Origin: Burkholderia sp. Ax-1719
GTDB lineage: Bacteria; Pseudomonadota; Gammaproteobacteria; Burkholderiales; Burkholderiaceae
Assembly: GCF_011753055.1 (NCBI RefSeq)
Contig: NZ_VWWJ01000029.1
Span: 1-64,000 of the forward strand
Direction of reading: 5' to 3'
DNA: 64,000 nucleotides
Shown here: in pieces, positions 42,352-51,700 of the stretch
Layout: each line of letters starts with the position of its first letter
Position numbering within the stretch: the first letter of the stretch is position 1
Position numbers and translations under genes: made by a program
Notes under the pieces: model-generated
Told to the model about the DNA's origin: nothing
Seen by the model: only the letters and a program-made list of their open reading frames with translations
Databases searched by the model: none

Positions 42352-42621
42352 TTGATACAAAATTTCGACTTCAACGTGGGCGGCAAGACGGGGCAGTTCT
42401 GCGCGAGTCTCGCCGACGACGGCACGCGCCGCGTGCTGATCAGCACCGCCGATACGGCGACCACACTGGTGATCCTCGATGCCTCGGGCCTGCTCGGCGC
42501 GCTCAAGGCGGAGCTTGAGGAGCCGGCGCAACTGATCGCTCACGCGATCAAGAAGGCGCAGAACGACGGACTCATCGAACGAGCCCTGAGCACGGGCGCG
42601 ATCCAGGAGACGTCGCTTTAA
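42352..42621 (+). CDS. Hypothetical protein, 89 residues
   Basis: Starts at TTG 42352 after a GGGAG site. The sequence has an IQNFDFNVGGKTGQFCASLA beta-rich first half and an amphipathic helical second half (LLGALKAELEEPAQLIAHAI). No signal peptide or known motif. It is followed directly by an intrinsic terminator, which supports it being the end of a transcript. Function unknown. Confidence 0.6.
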   Translation: MIQNFDFNVGGKTGQFCASLADDGTRRVLISTADTATTLVILDASGLLGALKAELEEPAQLIAHAIKKAQNDGLIERALSTGAIQETSL

Positions 42622-42652
42622 ACGCGCGCTGCGTCGTGCGGCAGGTCAAAAA

Positions 42653-42673
42653 GGCTCCGCGAGGAGCCTTTTT
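42653..42673. terminator. Intrinsic terminator between convergent genes
   Basis: GGCTCC (42653-42658), loop GCGA, GGAGCC (42663-42668), TTTTT, preceded by AAAAA. It serves the hypothetical gene and the convergent MFS gene. Confidence 0.88.
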
Positions 42674-42676
42674 CGT

Positions 42677-44176
42677 TTAGCGCGACGTCTTCATGCGCGG
42701 TTCAGCCGTTGCGGCTGGGGCGCAATGAGGCGAATCGGCGCGCATCGTCCAGGCCAGGCATGCTGCGACCAACAACAGCGCGGCGGAAATGCCCGCGTCG
42801 GCATGCAGACCGCCCGTGATTTCGGCCGCCGCGCCGCCGCCCGTCAGGGCGCCGAACGCCGCCACGCCCACCGCGCCGCCCGCCTGGCGCGCCGTGTTCA
42901 ACAACGCCGATGCCGTACCGGCGCGCGCCGGCTCGACCGAACTCAGCACCGTCGTCGTCATGGCCGGGACGGCGAGCCCCATGCCGCTGGGGATCAGCAG
43001 GAAGGCGGCCAGCAAGGCGACAAGCGGCGTGCCCGCATCGACGGGAATCAGCAGCGCATAGCCGAGCCCCGCCACCAGCGCGCCGCCGATCATCGGCAAG
43101 CGCGTGCCAAAGCGCGACACGACATGCCCGCTGGCGATATTGGAAATCAGGAAGCCGCCCGTCAGTGGGATAAAGGTGAGCCCTGCCTGTAGCGGCGTCT
43201 GACCGCGTGCATGCTGGAGAAACAGCGCCAGCACGAATACGGTGCCGTAGTAGGTGAGATTCACGCAGATGCCGAATAAGACGGCCGCGCTGAAGGTGCG
43301 ATTGCGCAGCATCGCCAGCGGCAGCATGGGGTCCGCCGTGCGCGCCTCCTGGGCGACGAAGGCCACGCCCGCCACCACGGCGAGCAGCAGGCCGCCCCAG
43401 ATCGCCCAATGCGCGAAGCCGAGCGGACGCCACTCAATCACCGCGCCCGTGAAGGCCGTGAGCGCGACGACGGCGAGCAGTTGGCCGCGCACGTCCAGAC
43501 TGCGTGGGCGTTGCGGGGCAGCGGCGGGTGTATCGGCGTCGGCATTGGCATTGGCATTGGCATTGCGGGGCTTCGCCGGAATCCAGGCGAGTGTGGCAGC
43601 CAGCCCCGCCGCGCACAGCGGCAGATTCACCAGGAAGATGCTGCGCCAGCCGAACGCCGCGATCAGGAGGCCGCCGGCAACCGGGCCGGCGGCGATCGAG
43701 ATCGCGCCCGCCGCGGTCCAGAAGCCCACGGCGCGGGCGCGCAGCGAGCGCTCGTGGCGGCAGGCCTCGTTGAGCAGCGCGAGCGAATTCGGCAGCATGG
43801 CGGCGGCTCCCGCGCCTTGCAGCGCGCGGGCAGCGATCAGCAGGGCCGGATTGGGCGCGAGACCGCAGGCGAGCGAGGCCAGCGCGAACACCACGAGGCC
43901 GACCATGTACATACGGCGCGCGCCATAGCGGTCGCCGAGCACGCCGCCCGAGAGCATCAGCACCGCGAAAGCGAGCGTATAGGCATCGACGATCCATTGG
44001 AGGCGCGCAACGTTCGCGTGCAGATCGGCGGCGATGCGCGCGAGCGCGATATTGACGATGGTGACGTCGAGCTGGGTGACGACGAAGCCCACGCTGACCG
44101 TCCCCACGATGCGCAGGAGCGCAGGCGTGAAGCGGACATGAGGGGTGGCTGGCGGAGTGGCGTGTGTGGGTTTCAT
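42677..44176 (-). CDS. DHA2-family (14-helix) MFS drug:proton antiporter
   Basis: A 499-residue EmrB/QacA-type exporter. Motifs: QLDVTIVNIALARI in helix 1 (motif D1), GVLGDRYGARRMYMVG (motif A) and AGPVAGGLLIAAFGWRSIFL (motif C, antiporter signature). The central cytoplasmic linker contains an Asn-Ala repeat (NANANANADADTP) encoded by four GGCATT hexamers on the plus strand. No adaptor (EmrA-like) gene is adjacent, so it likely works alone in the inner membrane. Substrate unknown. Confidence 0.88.
   Translation of the reverse strand: MKPTHATPPATPHVRFTPALLRIVGTVSVGFVVTQLDVTIVNIALARIAADLHANVARLQWIVDAYTLAFAVLMLSGGVLGDRYGARRMYMVGLVVFALASLACGLAPNPALLIAARALQGAGAAAMLPNSLALLNEACRHERSLRARAVGFWTAAGAISIAAGPVAGGLLIAAFGWRSIFLVNLPLCAAGLAATLAWIPAKPRNANANANADADTPAAAPQRPRSLDVRGQLLAVVALTAFTGAVIEWRPLGFAHWAIWGGLLLAVVAGVAFVAQEARTADPMLPLAMLRNRTFSAAVLFGICVNLTYYGTVFVLALFLQHARGQTPLQAGLTFIPLTGGFLISNIASGHVVSRFGTRLPMIGGALVAGLGYALLIPVDAGTPLVALLAAFLLIPSGMGLAVPAMTTTVLSSVEPARAGTASALLNTARQAGGAVGVAAFGALTGGGAAAEITGGLHADAGISAALLLVAACLAWTMRADSPHCAPAATAEPRMKTSR
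43541..43564. repeat. Hexanucleotide microsatellite inside the MFS gene
   Basis: Four exact copies of GGCATT (minus-strand AATGCC) encode an Asn-Ala repeat in the central loop of the transporter. A hexamer keeps the frame, so copy changes would only vary loop length. Confidence 0.8.
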
Positions 44177-44240
44177 GCGTCCAATGTTAGGACGCGGCCA
44201 GCGACGACGTTTCGGGCTGACGTGAAAGGTCGAAATAAAA

Positions 44241-44273
44241 ACGGCGCCGGATCATGATCGGGCGCCGTTTTTT
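44241..44273. terminator. Intrinsic terminator after the MHS-type MFS gene
   Basis: ACGGCGCC (44241-44248) and GGCGCCGT (44261-44268) form the stem; runs of A before and T after allow both orientations. It lies downstream of the minus-strand gene ending at 44307. Confidence 0.8.
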
Positions 44274-44306
44274 GACCGCTTCAAATGCTTGCGACGAGGG
44301 ATGGGC

Positions 44307-45608
44307 TCAATCGCCTCGCACCGGGTCCTTGAAGAACAGTGTGGTCAGCGCGCCCAGCACGCAGATTGCGGCGACGTAGTACGTGGGCGCAAGCGGCTGC
44401 GACTTCATCAGCAAGGCCACGACGATGGGCGTGAGACCGCCGAACACCGCATACGCGACGTTGTACGAGAACGAGATGCCCGAGAAGCGCACCACCGGCG
44501 GGAACGCATTGACCAGCACGAAGGGCACCGCGCCAATCGTGCCCACCAGCAGACCGGCCACCGCATAGAGCGGCATCAGCATGGAACTATCGACGGACAT
44601 CTGACGGAAAAGCGTGTAGTACGAGAGCGCCAGCGCGATGCCGCCAATCGACAGCACGCGGCGCGCGCCGAAGCGGTCGGCGAGCGCGCCCGCGCTGATA
44701 CAGCCGATGGTCAGGAACACCGTGGCGACGCAGTTGGCGAGCAGTGACGTGGTGGCGTCCAGATGGAACTGCTTTTGCAGCAGCGGCGGCGTCATCAGGA
44801 TCACGACCACGATGGCGGCCGAGAGCATCCACGTCAGCAGCATCGAGACGATCACGGCGCGGCCGTGGTCGCGCAGCACGGCCTTGAGCGGGATTTCGTC
44901 GGCGAGCGACTTGCGCGCCTGCATTTCCGCGAATACCGGCGTTTCGTGCAACCAGCGGCGCAAATACACCGAAAACAGGCCAAAAACGCCGCCAATCAGG
45001 AAAGGTATGCGCCAAGCATAGGAGGCGATTTCCGTGGGCGCGAAGCGATGATTGACCGCCGCCGCGATCAGCGAACCCAGCAGGATGCCGAAGGTGAGAC
45101 CCGCTGTCAGCGTGCCGCAGGCGTAGCCGGTATGACGGCGCGGCACGTGCTCGGAGACGAACACCCATGCGCCCGGCACCTCGCCGCCCACGGCCGCGCC
45201 TTGCAGCACGCGCAGGGCGAGCAGCAGCACGGGCGCGAGCGCGCCGATCGTCGCATAGGTGGGCAGGCAGCCCATCGCGAGCGTGGGCAGCGCCATCAGC
45301 AGCACCGAGAGCGTGAACATGCGCTTGCGGCCGAGCAGGTCGCCGAAGTGCGCCATGACGATGCCGCCGAGCGGACGCGCCAGATAGCCCGCCGCGAAGA
45401 TGCCGAAGGTCTGCAACTGGCGCAGCCAGTCGGGAATCGCCGCCGGAAAGAACAACTGGCCAATCGCCGGGGCGAAAAACACGAAGATGATGAAGTCGTA
45501 GAACTCAAGCGCACCGCCGAGAGCGGCGAGGCCGAGCGTCTTGTAGTCGCTGCGCGTGAGCGCGCGCGCCGGGACGCTTGCGCGAGCGTCCAGATCCGTT
45601 GCCTGCAT
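44307..45608 (-). CDS. MFS transporter, metabolite:H+ symporter family (ProP/KgtP/ShiA-like)
   Basis: A 433-residue, 12-helix symporter. The family marks are ALEFYDFIIFVFFAPAIGQL in helix 1, GGIVMAHFGDLLGRKRMFTL (motif A), and the LRVLQGAAVGGEVPGAWVFV region of the MHS branch. Substrates in this branch are organic acids or osmolytes; the specific one cannot be read. It is monocistronic, with three 11-bp direct repeats upstream at 45662-45694. Confidence 0.87.
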   Translation of the reverse strand: MQATDLDARASVPARALTRSDYKTLGLAALGGALEFYDFIIFVFFAPAIGQLFFPAAIPDWLRQLQTFGIFAAGYLARPLGGIVMAHFGDLLGRKRMFTLSVLLMALPTLAMGCLPTYATIGALAPVLLLALRVLQGAAVGGEVPGAWVFVSEHVPRRHTGYACGTLTAGLTFGILLGSLIAAAVNHRFAPTEIASYAWRIPFLIGGVFGLFSVYLRRWLHETPVFAEMQARKSLADEIPLKAVLRDHGRAVIVSMLLTWMLSAAIVVVILMTPPLLQKQFHLDATTSLLANCVATVFLTIGCISAGALADRFGARRVLSIGGIALALSYYTLFRQMSVDSSMLMPLYAVAGLLVGTIGAVPFVLVNAFPPVVRFSGISFSYNVAYAVFGGLTPIVVALLMKSQPLAPTYYVAAICVLGALTTLFFKDPVRGD

Positions 45609-45661
45609 TTCCGAAATGTCCAGATACCGTGAAATTGTTATCGATGTCGACGGGAGGTCGA

Positions 45662-45694
45662 TTTGTAGCCGGTTTTGAGCCGATTTGAAGCCGA
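45662..45694. repeat. Three 11-bp direct repeats upstream of the MFS gene
   Basis: Units TTTGTAGCCGG, TTTTGAGCCGA and TTTGAAGCCGA lie head to tail, at about one helical turn per unit, 54 bp upstream of the MFS start (45608). Could be a regulator-binding array. The rest of the gap to 46014 is GC-rich and shows no other feature. Confidence 0.5.
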
Positions 45695-46014
45695 TTTGGC
45701 GTCACGCCGGCGTACGCGCGGATGGCGCGTCGGGCGGCGGCGGTCGGAAGGCGGGCGCGGGTGGGCACGGGGAACGGCGCGCGCGGGGCCGGGTAGGCCA
45801 GGGTAGGGGGCGCGCGTCGACGACTTCTAGCCAGCCGGCGATTTTACAGGAAGCCGACGATGCGCCTGGCATGGCAGGCGTGAGCACGGTGAATGACGGC
45901 GCGTTGATGCACATGCGCAAACCTGACGCGCCGCGCCGCAATTCAGACTCCTCTTATGGGCGGCCTGTGCACTTCTCCACAGAATTGCACTCTCCGAATT
46001 TGAGAGGTTTCCTT

Positions 46015-46731
46015 ATGCGTATCGCGATTCTTCAACGCGACGCCACCCAGCGCGGCCAGATCGAGCGCGCGCTCACGCAGAGCGGACACGCCTGCCTGCC
46101 GTTCAGCGACGGCATCATGCTGGCCAGGGCGCTGGCTGCATCCACCGTCGACATGCTGGTGCTCGACTGGCAGGGCACGCGGTTTTCGGGCACGGATCTC
46201 TTGAAGACGGTGCGCGCGGTGAACGGCAACCAGATCCCGGTGCTGTTCGCCTCCGAAGACGCTTCGGACGACAGCGTGGTGCGCGCGTTTGCCGTGGGTG
46301 CCGACGACTACGTGAGCCTGCCTGTGTGCGCATCGGTGTTGCGCGCGCGCGTGAATGCGCTGCTGCGGCGCGCTTTCCCCGAGCGTTACGAAATGCCGAT
46401 GCTCGACGCCGGGCCTTATCACTTCGACATGCGCCGTCAGCTCGTCACGGTGCATGGCAATGCCGTCGAGCTGTCGACCACGCAGTATCGGCTGGCTTCG
46501 CTGTTCTTTGCCAACGTCGGCCGGGTGCTGTCGCGCGACCACATCTACGCGATGGTCTGGGGGCGCGAGTTGCACACGCTCACGCGCACGATCGACAGCC
46601 ATGTTTCACGCCTGCGCGTGCTGCTCGACATCGAGGAACACAACGGCTTTCGGTTGCAGCCGGTCTATAAGAGCGGCTACCGGTTGCTGCGATTGCAGGA
46701 TGAAGCGCCGTTCGAGCGTGCTGCGGCTTGA
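46015..46731 (+). CDS. OmpR-family response regulator with atypical receiver
   Basis: A 238-residue protein: receiver domain (1-118) and OmpR winged helix (about 130-232; HGNAVELSTTQYRLASLFFA then SRDHIYAMVWGR). The phospho-acceptor Asp51 is present (LVLDWQGT), but the acidic pair is Gln7-Arg8 (ILQRDATQR), the switch Thr is Ala79 (VLFASED) and the conserved Lys is Leu102 (YVSLPV). No sensor kinase is adjacent. It is likely a phosphorylation-independent orphan regulator. ATG 46015 follows GAGAGG. Confidence 0.88.
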   Translation: MRIAILQRDATQRGQIERALTQSGHACLPFSDGIMLARALAASTVDMLVLDWQGTRFSGTDLLKTVRAVNGNQIPVLFASEDASDDSVVRAFAVGADDYVSLPVCASVLRARVNALLRRAFPERYEMPMLDAGPYHFDMRRQLVTVHGNAVELSTTQYRLASLFFANVGRVLSRDHIYAMVWGRELHTLTRTIDSHVSRLRVLLDIEEHNGFRLQPVYKSGYRLLRLQDEAPFERAAA

Positions 46732-46781
46732 GGGTGGCGTGAGAGCGGCGGACGCTCGACCACACTCACAACCACTTTCTC

Positions 46782-46823
46782 TTGGGTTCATGTTGCAGCG
46801 TGTGTAGAATTACACACGCTGCA
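46782..46823 (+). promoter_or_regulatory. hicAB promoter with overlapping 30-bp dyad operator
   Basis: TTGGGT (46782-46787) and TAGAAT (46804-46809) with a 16-bp spacer. A perfect inverted repeat covers the -10: TGCAGCGTGTGTA (46794-46806), centre GAAT, TACACACGCTGCA (46811-46823). HicB antitoxins with a ribbon-helix-helix domain autoregulate at such dyads. Confidence 0.75.
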
Positions 46824-46835
46824 GACGGAGGCGCG

Positions 46836-47021
46836 ATGAACTCATCAAAGCTTATCCGGATGCTGGAAGAGGATGGCTGGTACCTCGTACGCGTTACGGG
46901 CAGCCATCATCACTTTAAACACGCCCGGAAGCCGGGTCTTGTGACGGTGCCTCACCCGAAAAAAGACCTGCCGACTGGAACAACGTCGAGCATCCTGAAA
47001 GCCGCTGGCCTCAAGCAGTAA
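46836..47021 (+). CDS. hicA: HicA-type mRNA interferase toxin
   Basis: A 61-residue double-stranded-RNA-binding-like toxin. The catalytic His lies in the conserved GSHHHF (His24-His26), and VTVPHPKKDLPTGTTSSILK is the standard C-terminal half. It cleaves mRNA in translation-independent fashion and is neutralised by HicB. The ATG at 46836 follows ACGGAGG. The order hicA-hicB is canonical. Confidence 0.93.
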   Translation: MNSSKLIRMLEEDGWYLVRVTGSHHHFKHARKPGLVTVPHPKKDLPTGTTSSILKAAGLKQ

Positions 47022-47089
47022 GTAGTCGTTTGCATCTGCACGAGGCGTACTCCGGCAATCGGTAGCAAGAGACGAAGACGAGGTCAGAA

Positions 47090-47491
47090 ATGGAGTTTCC
47101 CATCGCGATCCATAAGGACGATGGGAGCGTCTATGGAGTTACGGTTCCGGATATTCCGGGCGTGCACTCCTGGGGCGACACCATCGACGAGGCGTTAAAG
47201 AACGCCAAAGAAGCGATCACCGGTCACGTCGTGACATTGATCGAACTCGGCGAAGAGATGAGTTTCACGAGTTCCGCGATAGAGCACCTGGCGGCGAAGC
47301 CTGAGTACGCCGGAGCGATCTGGGCGCTGGTAGACATCGACTTGACGAAGTTGGACAGCAAGCCTGAGAGAATCAACATCAGCCTTCCTCGCTTTGTCTT
47401 GCATAAGATCGATGCCTATGTGGCGCAACGCCATGAAACGCGAAGCGGGTTTCTTGCGCGGGCTGCCCTGGAAGCGCTTGCACACGATTGA
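47090..47491 (+). CDS. hicB: HicB-type antitoxin with ribbon-helix-helix domain
   Basis: A 133-residue antitoxin. The N-terminal partly degraded RNase H-like HicB fold (FPIAIHKDDGSVYGVTVPDI then PGVHSWGDTIDEALKNAKEA) binds HicA. The C-terminal ribbon-helix-helix (RINISLPRFVLHKIDAYVAQ) binds DNA, so repression at the dyad upstream of hicA is expected. It lies 68 bp after hicA and is followed by a strong terminator. Confidence 0.93.
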   Translation: MEFPIAIHKDDGSVYGVTVPDIPGVHSWGDTIDEALKNAKEAITGHVVTLIELGEEMSFTSSAIEHLAAKPEYAGAIWALVDIDLTKLDSKPERINISLPRFVLHKIDAYVAQRHETRSGFLARAALEALAHD

Positions 47492-47527
47492 TCCGTTGTA
47501 GCCACAAAGAAGTTGCAGGATAAAAAA

Positions 47528-47559
47528 ACGGCGGCACGCTTATGCGTGCCGCCGTTTTG
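47528..47559. terminator. Bidirectional terminator after hicAB
   Basis: ACGGCGGCACGC (47528-47539), loop TTAT, GCGTGCCGCCGT (47544-47555), flanked by A and T runs. Serves hicB and the convergent gene ending at 47617. Confidence 0.9.
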
Positions 47560-47616
47560 CTATTCATCGTGACTGAGCGCGCCGACCGTGGATCATCCAC
47601 TCGTCGCGATGCCTCA

Positions 47617-47916
47617 TCAACGTGCGAGGCCGAGTCCCTGCAGGACCGCATTGCCTTCGGGCGTCAGCCGGATCTGCGTGGCGCCTGCGGCGACATCGCC
47701 GGGCACCTGTTCGACCAGACCCGCTTCCTGGAGCGACGAGATCTCGGGCTTCGCGTGCGCGTCGATGGGCGCATGCAGCAGCACCAGCAACGTGGCCAGT
47801 TCGTGATGGCTCAGGAGGCGGCGCAGGATCGTGCGCTTGCCAGCCTTGGTCGGCTTGGCGTCCTGCTCGCTGCTTGCTGTCTTTGTTGCCGTTTGCTTCG
47901 AACCTGTCCAGTACAC
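47617..47916 (-). CDS. Hypothetical protein, possible winged-helix fold
   Basis: About 99 residues starting at GTG 47916, 5 nt after an AGGAGG site; a second GTG at 47922 overlaps the ribosome site and is less likely. A Lys/Thr-rich N-terminal tail is followed by RTILRRLLSHHELATLLVLL and LQEAGLVEQVPGDVAAGATQ then IRLTPEGNAVLQGLG, which resembles a MarR-like winged helix ending in the LTPEG wing. No strong family match recalled. Confidence 0.65.
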   Translation of the reverse strand: MYWTGSKQTATKTASSEQDAKPTKAGKRTILRRLLSHHELATLLVLLHAPIDAHAKPEISSLQEAGLVEQVPGDVAAGATQIRLTPEGNAVLQGLGLAR

Positions 47917-48134
47917 GGGCACCTCCTGCTGCGTTTCTTATGGGTGACGCGATGATGCGGACGAAGTCTTAAACGATTCTTAAAACCCGCCCGCGAAAAT
48001 GTGTCGCCATACTACATGCCGTTACGGCGCGTAAGCCGATGTCACAGGGCTTGCGCCGCGTGTCTTTCACGTGACGCAAATCCCTGTTTACAGAAGACAA
48101 ACGCGACAAGCGGCTGGGTGAGGGAGGCGCGCGA

Positions 48135-48467
48135 TCAAGGCGCGCAAGTCTTGCTCGCGCCCTCGATCCAGAGGTTCGATGCGTGGCGCTTGCCGGCGTA
48201 GAAGCGATAGGTCGTGGTGCCGTTGTCGGCGCGCACCTTGATGACGTTCGAGTCGCCGAAGTCGAGCATTTCGCCCTGGGGCAACGAAGTCGTGCTGAAG
48301 CTGGAGTTATGCCGGGTGGCTTCCACCGTCAGACACGAAATCACATCGCGAACCGAACGGTTGGTCGTCGAATCGATCACGGGCTGGCCGGAATCCGGAT
48401 TGCTTTGAAACCAGGCGCAAGCGCCGAGCGTGAGCGAAAAGGCAAGGGGCACGACTAGCTTCTTCAT
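48135..48467 (-). CDS. Small lipoprotein, function unknown
   Basis: A 110-residue protein with a lipoprotein signal (MKKLVVPLAFSLTLGACAWF; lipobox LGAC). The mature part has two further Cys (SCLTVEATRH and SKTCAP), which could form a disulfide. The ATG at 48467 follows CAGGAG; a longer in-frame reading from upstream lacks the signal peptide at its start. Monocistronic. Confidence 0.75.
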   Translation of the reverse strand: MKKLVVPLAFSLTLGACAWFQSNPDSGQPVIDSTTNRSVRDVISCLTVEATRHNSSFSTTSLPQGEMLDFGDSNVIKVRADNGTTTYRFYAGKRHASNLWIEGASKTCAP

Positions 48468-48778
48468 ATTGCTCCTGATGCATGGGCCGCAGGCGGCCGG
48501 GGGACCGAAGATTATATCGGCAGCACGTCGCATGCCGGCGTGGGCTCGCGCACATTGATGGGGCGGTGAAAACACTGATGTGGCGGCCAAAGGCGTGGAG
48601 ATGGCGTGCAGATGGCGGATTGCGGTGCGAGCCTCGGGAATCGCGCGGGCACGCCTGTTGCGGGCATGCGACTCTTGTATTCGACACGCGTTACGAGCGC
48701 ACACGAACGCACCGGGCGAGATAGACTATCTTCCAGAGGTGTACTCCGCGATCTGACGCGACGTCAGGGAGAATAACC
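48468..48778. other. 311-bp gap upstream of the PBP-like gene
   Basis: No gene seen. A short dyad AGATAG-A-CTATCT at 48719-48731 lies 48 bp before the downstream ATG and could be an operator. Nothing else was evident. Confidence 0.4.
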
Positions 48779-51700
48779 ATGAGCCGCCCGTCGGTCCGTT
48801 TTCCTGTTCGCGCCACCGGTGCCGGTTCGATCTGGCGGTGGGTCAAATGGGGTTTCATCGTCGCGTTTCTGGCTGCCATAGTCATATTGGCGCGCATCGT
48901 CCAGATCGAGATCGATACCTCCCGGCTTCAGGCGCGCTATCTCTCCGAACTCACACGCGACATCGGCTTCACAGTCGAAAGCGGGCCGAGTCACAACGTT
49001 CAATTCCCCACTACCAACGGCCCCTACGACGTGCGGCTGGGTTACGCGCAGTTGCCGTCGTTCACCGAGCGGCTTACGCAGCGCGGTTTCACCATCGCGG
49101 CGCAGGCGCGTGATTCAGAACGCATGATCCAGCTCGCGCAGGATGGTCTTTTCCTGCCCTTCGAGGAAAAGGATCAGGCCGGCATCGTGCTGCGCGACGC
49201 CAATGGCGGGACGCTGTTTCACACGCGCTATCCACAGCGCGCATACGAGAGCTTCGACGCCGTGCCGCCGCTCGTGCGCGACTCGCTGCTCTTTATCGAA
49301 GACAAATATCTGCTGGCGGCCGACCAGCCGAACCGCAATCCTGCTATCGACTGGGGACGCTTTAGCCGCGCGCTGGTCGATCAGGGCGCGCGCATCGTCA
49401 ATCGTCATCAGCAGACGCCTGGCGGCAGTACGCTTGCCACGCAGATCGAGAAGTTCCGCCACTCGGCGGGCGGACGCACCGCCACGCCGCCCGAGAAGCT
49501 GCGCCAGATTGCGTCGGCTTCCGTGCGCGCGTACCTCGACGGCCCGCAGACGATGCCGGCGCGCCAGCAGATTCTGGTTCACTACCTGAATTCCGTGCCG
49601 CTTTCGGCGAAGGCGGGCATCGGCGAGGTGAGCGGTATCGGCGATGGTCTTGCCGCCTGGTACGGGCGCGATTTCCGCGACGTGAACCGCATCCTGCGCG
49701 AGCCGGTGTCGAGCACGACGCTCGACGAGCAGGCGCTGGCCTTCCGCCAGGTGCTTTCGCTGCTGATTGCGCAGCGCGCGCCGTCGTATTTCCTGCAGAA
49801 GAACAACGACGCGCTTGCCAGGCTGACGGATAGTTATCTGCGCCTGCTCGCCAGCGGCGGCGTGATCTCGCCCGCGCTGCGCGACGCCGCGCTCGCCACG
49901 CAGCTTACGCTCGACCGTTCGAAACCTGCGCCGCGGCCGCCGGCGTCGTATGTGGATCGCAAGGCGGTGCTGACGTTGCGTACGCAGTTGATGCAGGCGC
50001 TCGGTCTGAAGACGCTCTACGATCTGGACCGTCTCGACCTCACCGCCACCGCGACGCTCGACGACGCCGTGCAGCAGGCCGTGAGCGACCGTCTCGCCGA
50101 TGCCGCGACCAAGGACGGCGCGCGCGAAGCGGGCCTCGTAGGCTTCGAGATGCTGAAGCCCTCCGACGATCCGTCGAAGATCGCCTATAGCTTTACGCTG
50201 TTCGAGCGCAGCAACGGCGAAAACCTCGTGCGCGTGCAGACCGACAGCGTGAATCAGCCCTTCGACATCAATTCGGGCGCGCGTCTGAATCTGGGTTCGA
50301 CGGCCAAGCTGCGCACGATCATCACGTATCTGCAGATCGTCACCGCGTTGCATGACAAGTACGCGAACGAAGATGCGAAGACGCTGCGCGCCATGCTCCC
50401 GCAGGTCGATCCGAGCGATGCACTTACGCGCTGGGCGATCGACTATCTGTCGAAGACGCAGGACCGTTCCCTCGACGCGATGCTCGAAGAAGCGGTGCAG
50501 CGCAAGTATTCGGCGAATCCGGGCGAAACTTTTTATACCGGTGGCGGCGCGCAGAGCTTCAACAATTTCGAATCGAGCGATAACGCGCAGATTCTCACGG
50601 TGCAGCGCGCCTTCCAGCATTCGGTGAATCTCGTGTTCGTGCGCCTGATGCGCGATATCGTGCACTACGAAATGATTCAGACGTCGGGTCCGCCTTCGGT
50701 GTGGCTTGACGATCCTGTGGCGCGCAACCGCTATCTCACGCAATTCGTCGATGGCGAAAGCCAGGTGTATATGAAGCGCTTCTATATGCGCTATCAAGGC
50801 AAGAGCAGCGACGACGCGCTGGCGCTGCTGCTGCAACACACCCGTAAAGGACCGGCGCGCATCGCCACCGTGCTGCGCAGCGTGAACCCGGACGGCAAGC
50901 AGGACTGGTTCAACGCGCAGATGCGCGCGCAGCTCAAGAACACCAAGTTCCAGTGGCTGGACGACGAAGATCTCGCGAAGTATTACGACAAGTACCAGAT
51001 CGACAAATTCAACCTCAACGATCGCGGTTATATCGCGGGCATCCATCCGCTCGAATTGTGGCTGCTCAACTATCAGCGCGCGCATCCGGATGCAACGCTC
51101 GCGCAGGTCCAGCAGCAAAGCCGCGATGTGCGTCTCTATACGTACAAGTGGCTGTTCAAGACGCGCTATCACGCGACGCAGGACCGCCGTATCCGCCGCA
51201 TGATCGAATTGCAGGCCTATGATGCGATCGGCAAATCGTGGCGCGCGCTGGGCTATCCGTTCGACAGCATCACGCCGTCTTATGGCGCGGCGATTGGCGC
51301 ATCGGGCGACCGTCCGGCGGCGCTGGCCTATCTGATCGGCCTCGTGTCGAGCGATGGCGAAAAGCTGCCGACGCATAGCTTCGAATCGCTCGACTTCGCG
51401 CGCGGCACGCCGTATGAAACGCGCTTCGTGCATGCGTCCACGCCGCCGCAGCCCTTGATTTCGCCGCAGATCGCCAAGGTGACGCGCGAGCTGCTGAGCT
51501 CGGTGGTGGAAGGCGGCACGGCCAAACGTCTCGCCGACGGCATGCCGATGCCCGACGGCAAGATGCTGCCGGTCTACGGCAAGACGGGCACGGGCGACCA
51601 GCGCTTCAACGTCTATGCGCCGGGTGCGCGTCTGATCGAATCGCGTAAGGTGAACCGCAGCGCAACCTTCGTATTTGTGATTGGCGACCGCTTCTACGGC

